Assembly: GCF_000372365.1 (NCBI RefSeq)
Contig: NZ_AQUU01000006.1
Span: 59,834 to 123,833, forward strand
Origin: Aggregatibacter actinomycetemcomitans DSM 8324
Lineage (GTDB): Bacteria; Pseudomonadota; Gammaproteobacteria; Enterobacterales; Pasteurellaceae
Direction of reading: 5' to 3'
DNA: 64,000 nt
In this document: one piece after another, positions 59,039 to 64,000 of the stretch
How the letters are laid out: the number at the start of each line of letters is the position of its first letter
Numbering within the stretch: the stretch's first letter is position 1
Position numbers and translations under genes: made by a program
Notes under the pieces: generated by a model
Told to the model about the DNA's origin: nothing
The model's input: only the letters and a program-made list of their open reading frames with translations
Databases searched by the model: none

Positions 59039-60084
59039 AACGATTTCTCGCGTTATTTTTTTTATTGATCAGCGTCGGTGCTTTTGCCGAAATGGTGGAT
59101 ACCTTTGAATTCCACAATCCGGCAGATCGTGCGCGCGCGGTGGAATTAGCAAAATCTTTGCGCTGCCCGCAATGTCAGAATCAAAATCTGGTGGAGTCCA
59201 ATTCTCCTATCGCCTATGATCTGCGCCTTGAAGTGTATAACATGGTCAAGGAAGGCAAAACCAATCAGCAAATTATTGATGCCATGACGGTACGCTTCGG
59301 CAATTTTGTGAATTACAAACCGCTCTTTCAGTGGAACACTGCATTGCTTTGGCTGTTGCCGGCGGGGTTGCTGTTAATGGCGTTTGGGTTGATTTGGAAT
59401 TCTGCCCGCAGTTCATCAAGCCTGAAATCTGAAAAACAACTGGCAAATCCACCGCACTTTCATGCCATTCAAGAGAAAAGTGCGGTCAAATTTGAACGTA
59501 AATCTACGCTCATTGTTTTCACGTTATTGCTGATCGTACCCCTAGTTTATTACTTCTCTCTGGATCGCTTCGCCCGTGCCAAACAAGGGGAACGGGCACA
59601 AATCGCGCAGTTGAATCATCAAATTGAAACGCCGGAAGAAAACAAAACGGAAGCGATTATCGGCAAACTGCAGGATAAATTACGGCAAAATCCGAATCAT
59701 GGAGAAAACTGGATAAAGCTGGGCGATGCTTATATGCAAAACAATGATTTTGACAGCGCATTAATTTGTTACACCAACGCGGAAAAAATCGAAGGGCGCA
59801 AACCGGCCATTTTAGGGTTAATGGCGATGTCGTTATATCTTCAGGAAAATCAGCAAGTTACGCCACAGGTGCAACAGCTGGTAGAGGAGGTTTTGACGCA
59901 GGATCGCAAAGAGGTATCGGTTCTGTCCCTTTTGGCGGCGGAAGCCTTAAAAACGCGGGATTATTCCACCGCACTTGATTATTGGCAGCAAATTCTAGAT
60001 TCGGGCAATGCCACGGTGGATCGTCGTGCGATCATTCAGAAAATGAAAATGGTGGATTTTATGCAGAAGGGGAATATGCAATGA
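59035..60084 (+). CDS. nrfF: NrfF-NrfG fusion (CcmH-like thiol domain plus TPR domain)
   Basis: 349 residues. Signal peptide, then a CcmH/NrfF domain with [10 protein letters not shown], a membrane segment at about 102-122, a cytoplasmic stretch, a second membrane segment ([18 protein letters not shown]), and a periplasmic TPR domain ([23 protein letters not shown]) corresponding to NrfG. E. coli has separate NrfF and NrfG; this protein has instead the architecture of E. coli CcmH, while in the ccm operon here CcmH and CcmI are split. In-frame USS copies in both orientations lie between the domains. Its stop overlaps the next ATG. Confidence 0.9.
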   Translation: MKRFLALFFLLISVGAFAEMVDTFEFHNPADRARAVELAKSLRCPQCQNQNLVESNSPIAYDLRLEVYNMVKEGKTNQQIIDAMTVRFGNFVNYKPLFQWNTALLWLLPAGLLLMAFGLIWNSARSSSSLKSEKQLANPPHFHAIQEKSAVKFERKSTLIVFTLLLIVPLVYYFSLDRFARAKQGERAQIAQLNHQIETPEENKTEAIIGKLQDKLRQNPNHGENWIKLGDAYMQNNDFDSALICYTNAEKIEGRKPAILGLMAMSLYLQENQQVTPQVQQLVEEVLTQDRKEVSVLSLLAAEALKTRDYSTALDYWQQILDSGNATVDRRAIIQKMKMVDFMQKGNMQ

Positions 60085-61280
60085 GTCGAACCGTCAGCCA
60101 TGAGACCCTCATTATCGGCGCCGGGGCGGCAGGCTTATTCTGTGCGGCACTGTTGGCAAAGTGCGGTGGAAACGTCCGGATTTTAGATAACGGGAAAAAA
60201 GTCGGGCGGAAAATTTTAATGTCCGGCGGTGGGTTTTGTAATTTCACCAATATGGAGATGTCTTCGGACCGCTATCTCAGCCAAAATCCGCATTTTGTGA
60301 AATCGGCATTGAAACGCTTTACCCAGTGGGATTTCATCGGCTTGGTAGCGGACTACAGCATTGCTTACCATGAAAAAGAACTGGGGCAGTTGTTTTGCGA
60401 TAACGGCGCGGAAGACATTGTCAATATGCTGTTGGCGGAATGCAAAAAGTACGGCGTGGAAATTACGCTACGACAACATATTACCTCCGTGGAAAAAACG
60501 GCGGACGGTTTTTGCGTCACCACTAACGGCGAGACCTTACATTGCCGAAATCTGGTTGTTGCGACGGGTGGTTTATCTATGCCGGGGTTGGGCGCAACGC
60601 CTTTCGGGTATCAGCTCGCACAACAATTCGGCATTAATGTCATTGCGCCCCGTGCCAGTTTGGTGCCTTTTACCTGGCGCGAATGCGATCAGTTTTATGC
60701 CGCCTTATCGGGCATTTCCTTAGATGTGGCGGCGACCAATCGGCACAAAACCTTTACTCATCAAATGCTGTTTACCCACCGCGGTTTGTCCGGGCCGGCG
60801 ATTCTGCAAATTTCCAATTACTGGCAACCGGGTGAAAGCATCCATCTGGATTTATTGCCTTATCAGGATATTCGCCATTATTTAGATGATCTGCGTCAAT
60901 CATCGCCGAAATTGCAGTTAAAAACTGCATTAGCCCGTTTGTTGCCGAAAAAATTGGTGGAGCTTTGGCTTGACCAAGGGCTTTTGCAGGATGAGGTGCT
61001 TGCCCGGCTCAGCAAAGTGCGGTTAGAAAATCTGGTAAATTTAATTCACAACTGGCAGTTCGTACCTAACGGCACGGAAGGTTATCGCACGGCGGAAGTC
61101 ACCATGGGCGGCGTGGATACTCATGCGATTTCCTCGAAAACCATGGAAAGTAATCAAGTGGGCAGCTTGTATTTTATCGGCGAAGTGCTGGATGTGACGG
61201 GCTGGCTCGGCGGCTATAACTTCCAATGGGCGTGGAGTTCCGCCTATGCCTGTGCGCAAGCGATTGCCGATAAAGGATAA
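60081..61280 (+). CDS. HI0933-family NAD(P)/FAD-dependent oxidoreductase (YhiN-like)
   Basis: 399 residues from the ATG at 60081, which overlaps the preceding stop. The N-terminal FAD-binding motif is LIIGAGAAGLFCAALLAKCGG, then the family signature GRKILMSGGGFCNFTNM, and near the end EVLDVTGWLGGYNFQWAWSSAYACAQAIA. The substrate is unknown. Co-translation with the nrf lyase genes is notable; as I recall, the Haemophilus type member also lies next to nrf lyase genes. Confidence 0.92.
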   Translation: MSRTVSHETLIIGAGAAGLFCAALLAKCGGNVRILDNGKKVGRKILMSGGGFCNFTNMEMSSDRYLSQNPHFVKSALKRFTQWDFIGLVADYSIAYHEKELGQLFCDNGAEDIVNMLLAECKKYGVEITLRQHITSVEKTADGFCVTTNGETLHCRNLVVATGGLSMPGLGATPFGYQLAQQFGINVIAPRASLVPFTWRECDQFYAALSGISLDVAATNRHKTFTHQMLFTHRGLSGPAILQISNYWQPGESIHLDLLPYQDIRHYLDDLRQSSPKLQLKTALARLLPKKLVELWLDQGLLQDEVLARLSKVRLENLVNLIHNWQFVPNGTEGYRTAEVTMGGVDTHAISSKTMESNQVGSLYFIGEVLDVTGWLGGYNFQWAWSSAYACAQAIADKG

Positions 61281-61282
61281 AA

Positions 61283-61312
61283 AATGCCGTCGTGATGACG
61301 GCATTTTTGTTT
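61283..61312 (+). terminator. Terminator of the nrfE-HI0933-like operon
   Basis: AAATGCCGTC and GACGGCATTTTT arms with a 5-base loop directly follow the gene. Confidence 0.85.
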
Positions 61313-61367
61313 GGGAAGCACTTATTCGGCAAGTTCCGTTTGTTGGAGAATAGGATTCTGTTAATGT

Positions 61368-61408
61368 AAAGCAGCCTGCAATTTGAAAACAAATGTACAG
61401 ACTGCTTT
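61368..61408. repeat. Hairpin with a DUS-dialect arm
   Basis: AAAGCAGCCTG pairs with CAGACTGCTTT with one mismatch. The left arm continues to AAGCAGCCTGCA (61369-61380), which equals one of the described Neisseriaceae uptake-sequence dialects as I recall them. T-run after the right arm. Confidence 0.6.
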
Positions 61409-61427
61409 TTAGCTTCGCAGAAGCCAA

Positions 61428-61463
61428 CGCTTTCAGGTAACCTTTAAAGGTCGTCTGAAAGCG
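61428..61463 (-). terminator. Malic enzyme terminator with DUS-dialect arms
   Basis: CGCTTTCAG..CTGAAAGCG with an inner ACCTTTAAAGGT. The right arm contains AGGTCGTCTGAA (61448-61459), an exact match to the uptake dialect of the Neisseria mucosa group as I recall it. The hairpin lies 36 bases beyond the malic enzyme stop. Confidence 0.7.
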
Positions 61464-61499
61464 ATACAGCTTGGCAAGCTACGCTACCGAACGGCACCG

Positions 61500-63137
61500 T
61501 CAGCGGTATTCAGGCTGCCACATTGCGTCCTGCACAGCTTGCACCCAGTTGTCGGAGGTGTTGGCGGCAACGCCGTCTTTCACTGCTTGTTTCGCTACAG
61601 CAACTGCCACGGTTGCGGATGACGCGCGCAGATTGTCCACCGGAGGCAGCAGGGATGCGCCTTCGTCCTGTGGGTTCACTTGCGATGCCACGGCTTCGGC
61701 GGCGGCAAGAAGCATGCCGTCGGTAACCTGTTTCGCGCCGGAGACGATCACGCCCAAACCTAAGCCCGGATAAAGCATGGCGTTGTTGGCTTGTCCGATT
61801 TGGTAGTTCACGCCTTTATAAGGAACAGGCGGAACAGGAATACCGACAGAAATTAACGCTTTACCGTCAGACCATTGAACCGCGTCGGTCGGCATGACCT
61901 CGATTCTCTCCGTCGGATTAGACAGCGGCAGCAAAATAGGTCGTTCAACGCCCGCACACAGGGCTTTCACCACATCTTCAGTAAACGCGCCGTGATCGGT
62001 GGATGTGCCGATTAAAATGGTCGGTTTGACCTGTTTGACCACTTCCAATAAGCCGATTTTGCCGTCGGTTTTCGCCCACGCGGCAGCTTCGGCAGCGGGG
62101 CGGGCATATTCCTGCTGATAATCCGGCAGGTTCGGCATATCGTCGGTAACCAAGCCGTTGATGTCTATCAGCCATACGCGTTTTTTGGCTTCCTCGCGGG
62201 ACAGTCCGTCGCGCTGCATTGCCGCGCTGATTTGGTCTGCCATGCCCGTACCCGCCGTACCCGCGCCATAAACAACCAGACGCTGTTCGGCAAAGTTTTG
62301 TTTGGTTACTTTCAATCCGGAGAATACTGCCGCCATCACAATCGCGCCCGTCCCCTGCATATCGTCGTTGAAAATACGGTAGTGGTCGCGGTTTTCCACC
62401 AAAATGCGGCGAGCATTGGACGGACCGAAATCTTCAAAGTGCAGCAGCGCATTCGGGAACAGTTCCGCCGCTGTTTTCAGGTATTCGGCAATCATCGCGT
62501 CGTAGCGTTCGCCGCGCACGCGGGCATGGCGGTTACCGAGATATGCGGGATCGCTGAGCAGGGCTTCGTTATCTGTGCCGACATCAAGGTTCACGGCAAT
62601 GGCGCGGGCGGGGTCAATCCCTGCGGCAGCAGTGTAAACCGCCAGCTTGCCGACGGAAATATCTGTACCGTTCACGCCCCAGTCGCCGATGCCGAGGATT
62701 TCTTCCGCGTCCGACACCACAATCAGATCCACATCGTCCGCACCCAATCCCAAGGTTTCAAAGGATTCACGGATGGCTTCGGGATGGTTGATATCCAAAT
62801 AAACCGCACGCGAACGGCGGTAGTCGCGACTCCATTTTTTAATCGCTTCGCCCACGGTCGGGTCGTACACAATCGGCAGCATTTCCGCCAAATGGTCGGT
62901 CAGCAGTTTGTAATACAGCACTTCGTTGCGGTTGTGCAGTTGGTCGAGAAAAATATATTTTTCAATATCTTCGGCGTAAGAAGAGAATTGGCGGTAGGCG
63001 CGCGCGGCTTGCTGGTCGAGAGTCTCCACCGCTACGGGCAGGCGTCCGGTCAAGCCGTATTTTTTTCGTTCTTCGGCGGTAAACGCCGTGCCTTTGTTGG
63101 TCAGCGGGTTTTGCAGAATTTCAGGGGTTTTGCTCAT
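61500..63137 (-). CDS. maeA: NAD-type malic enzyme (MaeA family), probably acquired
   Basis: 545 residues, the family length. It converts malate to pyruvate and CO2. Motifs in order: MLPIVYDPTVGEAI, VVSDAEEILGIGDWGVNG, NLDVGTDNEALL, FEDFGPSNARRIL, FNDDMQGTGAIVMAAV and the nucleotide-binding VVYGAGTAGTGMADQI. Its codons are clearly richer in G and C than the neighbouring genes, it has no USS, and its terminator is of neisserial type, so transfer from a Neisseriaceae donor is likely. It is divergent from a small HTH gene 150 bases away. Confidence 0.93.
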   Translation of the reverse strand: MSKTPEILQNPLTNKGTAFTAEERKKYGLTGRLPVAVETLDQQAARAYRQFSSYAEDIEKYIFLDQLHNRNEVLYYKLLTDHLAEMLPIVYDPTVGEAIKKWSRDYRRSRAVYLDINHPEAIRESFETLGLGADDVDLIVVSDAEEILGIGDWGVNGTDISVGKLAVYTAAAGIDPARAIAVNLDVGTDNEALLSDPAYLGNRHARVRGERYDAMIAEYLKTAAELFPNALLHFEDFGPSNARRILVENRDHYRIFNDDMQGTGAIVMAAVFSGLKVTKQNFAEQRLVVYGAGTAGTGMADQISAAMQRDGLSREEAKKRVWLIDINGLVTDDMPNLPDYQQEYARPAAEAAAWAKTDGKIGLLEVVKQVKPTILIGTSTDHGAFTEDVVKALCAGVERPILLPLSNPTERIEVMPTDAVQWSDGKALISVGIPVPPVPYKGVNYQIGQANNAMLYPGLGLGVIVSGAKQVTDGMLLAAAEAVASQVNPQDEGASLLPPVDNLRASSATVAVAVAKQAVKDGVAANTSDNWVQAVQDAMWQPEYR

Positions 63138-63287
63138 AGCGTTGTTCTCCTAATTGATTGAACGGGAAATCCCCATTCTTATTCTATACCAAACTTTATA
63201 GGTTGACTAAACATATTAAAAAGTCCTTAATTCGGTCAAAAAAATTCGCCATTATTTCAACCTTTAAAGTTGAATAGGCTACTCAAA

Positions 63288-63539
63288 ATGAACATCAATC
63301 TAAATCACGGAGAAATCAACAAACGAATTGGCAAAGCCATTGCCAAACAGCGCCAACAAAGCGGCTACACGCAGGAACAGGTGGCGGAAATGCTGGAAAT
63401 CGGCAACGAAGCCGTCTCGCGCATGGAGCGCGGTCTGATTATGCCCAACGTGGTGCGCTTAATCGAACTGGCGGAAAAAGACCGCCAACTGATGCTGGAT
63501 TTTCTCGACAGCTTCGCTCGGCGGCTGAAACAGGAGTAA
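63288..63539 (+). CDS. XRE-family HTH regulator, apparently shortened
   Basis: 83 residues from the ATG at 63288. The N-terminal helix-turn-helix is complete (IGKAIAKQRQQSGYTQEQVAEMLEIGNEAVSRMERGL). After VVRLIELAE the text jumps straight to KDRQLMLDFLDSFARRLKQE, which in related regulators is preceded by a further stretch after the HTH (typically a dimerisation segment). An in-frame internal deletion is therefore likely. It is divergent from maeA and may control it. No USS. Confidence 0.75.
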   Translation: MNINLNHGEINKRIGKAIAKQRQQSGYTQEQVAEMLEIGNEAVSRMERGLIMPNVVRLIELAEKDRQLMLDFLDSFARRLKQE

Positions 63540-63676
63540 GGCAAAACGATAAAGTCGTTTGAAATGCAGGTTTCCGACGGCGTGGCAATGTATGTTGGGT
63601 CATGATCCGACAATTACTTACCCGCTGTTTCAAACAACATCAATGATTCGGTGGGCAAGAGGGTATACCTTACGCT

Positions 63677-63719
63677 AAAAGTGCGGTCAAAAAACGTTGA
63701 GAATTTTGACCGCACTTTG
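63677..63719. terminator. Inverted-USS terminator at the IS boundary
   Basis: AAAGTGCGGTCAAAA and its complement at 63703-63719. Its last bases coincide with the start of the IS terminal repeat. Confidence 0.75.
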
Positions 63720-64000
63720 ATCTGCCCCCCAAAAGTTGGACAGGTTAGTTAACTTAAATATTGAGCTCGGTATTGCACCGGGCTTAATCCTTTTAAATCA
63801 AGTTTAATTCGTTCTTGGTTGTAATACACCAAATATTCTTCAATTTCCGCCTGTAATTCGGCAATCGAAGTATAAGTGCGTGAGTAAAAACACTCAGATT
63901 TTAATATCGCAAAAAAGCTTTCAATCACCGCATTATCATAGCAATTCCCTCGGCGACTCATACTTTGTATCGCCTTGCCTTCCAACATCTTTACCCATTC
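63718..64000 (-). mobile_element. IS3-family (IS150-like) insertion sequence, right end, cut by the window edge
   Basis: The terminal sequence TGATCTGCCCCCCAAAAG followed by TTGGACA is the form of terminal inverted repeat found in the IS150 group of IS3. It is followed inward by the 3' end of the transposase frame. The other end lies outside the window. Confidence 0.8.
63749..64000 (-). CDS. IS3-family transposase OrfB, C-terminal part
   Basis: 83 residues are visible; the 5' end is beyond the window. The retroviral-type integrase core C-terminus is plain: MSRRGNCYDNAVIESFFAILK with the last catalytic Glu, then YYNQERIKLDLKGLSPVQYR. Such proteins are usually made as a fusion with OrfA by frameshifting. 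Nothing in the visible part looks broken. Confidence 0.9.
   Translation of the reverse strand, partial: EWVKMLEGKAIQSMSRRGNCYDNAVIESFFAILKSECFYSRTYTSIAELQAEIEEYLVYYNQERIKLDLKGLSPVQYRAQYLS

Noticed and set aside
61283..61312. ATGCCGTC in the terminator stem as a neisserial DUS
   Set aside because: Only 8 of 12 bases match and the hairpin is an ordinary terminator of the upstream gene.
62232..63161. A 309-codon open frame on the plus strand
   Set aside because: It is fully antisense to maeA, whose protein matches its family end to end; long antisense frames are usual in GC-richer genes.
63551..63563. AAGTCGTTTGAA after the XRE gene as a DUS
   Set aside because: Two mismatches to the nearest dialect and no paired arm; too weak to claim, though it would fit the island's origin.
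1..64000. CRISPR array, tRNA or rRNA genes
   Set aside because: No regularly spaced direct repeats, and no tRNA cloverleaf or rRNA sequence was noticed; this was by eye only, so a tRNA scan would be the decisive check.

Overview
The window is a chromosomal segment of a gamma-proteobacterium of the family Pasteurellaceae, most likely Aggregatibacter or a close Haemophilus relative. The 9-mer AAGTGCGGT / ACCGCACTT, the Haemophilus-type DNA uptake signal (USS), occurs dozens of times, inside genes and as inverted pairs that serve as terminators. Gene content and local gene order (hisS-ispG-rodZ-pilW-rlmN, fadR/nhaB divergent, sdaC-sdaA, rsuA-bcr, upp-uraA) also resemble Haemophilus. No tRNA, rRNA or CRISPR array was seen.

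Layout. 1-8.4 kb: end of an HTH regulator, clpX-clpP, an LPS phosphoethanolamine-transferase-like gene, fused gshAB and ppiD. 8.4-11.8 kb: upp-uraA, hda and an ICMT-like methyltransferase. 11.8-17.8 kb: one minus-strand cluster yfgM-hisS-ispG-rodZ-pilW-rlmN. 18-28 kb: ansB, serine catabolism (sdaC, sdaA), sprT, metK, rpsO and the menaquinone genes menF-menD-menH. 28-36.9 kb: alaA, fadR, nhaB-dsbB, a 48-codon basic ORF, mltF, folB, plsY, kbp, ypfJ. 37-43.5 kb: a lipoprotein homologous to neisserial factor H binding protein (fHbp), sodA, maeB, rsuA and a frameshifted bcr.

43.6-61.3 kb is a respiratory block: the complete ccmABCDEFGHI operon for cytochrome c maturation, two small exported proteins of unknown role, then nrfABCD (periplasmic nitrite reductase) and a second, Nrf-type haem-lyase set (nrfE, a thioredoxin, an nrfF-nrfG fusion). 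NrfA has one CXXCK haem site, which in E. coli needs the dedicated NrfEFG lyase, so the two maturation sets fit together: Ccm for ordinary CXXCH sites, NrfE/FG for the lysine-ligated one. Menaquinone synthesis upstream supplies the quinol for NrfCD, and candidate FNR boxes precede both ccmA and nrfA.

Two places carry marks of DNA from Neisseriaceae. The fHbp homologue is bracketed by hairpins containing the neisserial uptake sequence (DUS, core GCCGTCTGAA) or close variants, one of them beside a USS hairpin. At 61.3-63.7 kb an NAD-type malic enzyme and an HTH regulator with an apparent internal deletion form a USS-free island with DUS-dialect hairpins at one end and an IS3-family element at the other. 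A REP-like repeat lies inside the signal-peptide region of ccmH, and the nrfD-nrfE gap is an array of hairpins. These mosaic and repeat features are the most interesting part of the window; I did not find a clearly new defence or biosynthetic system.
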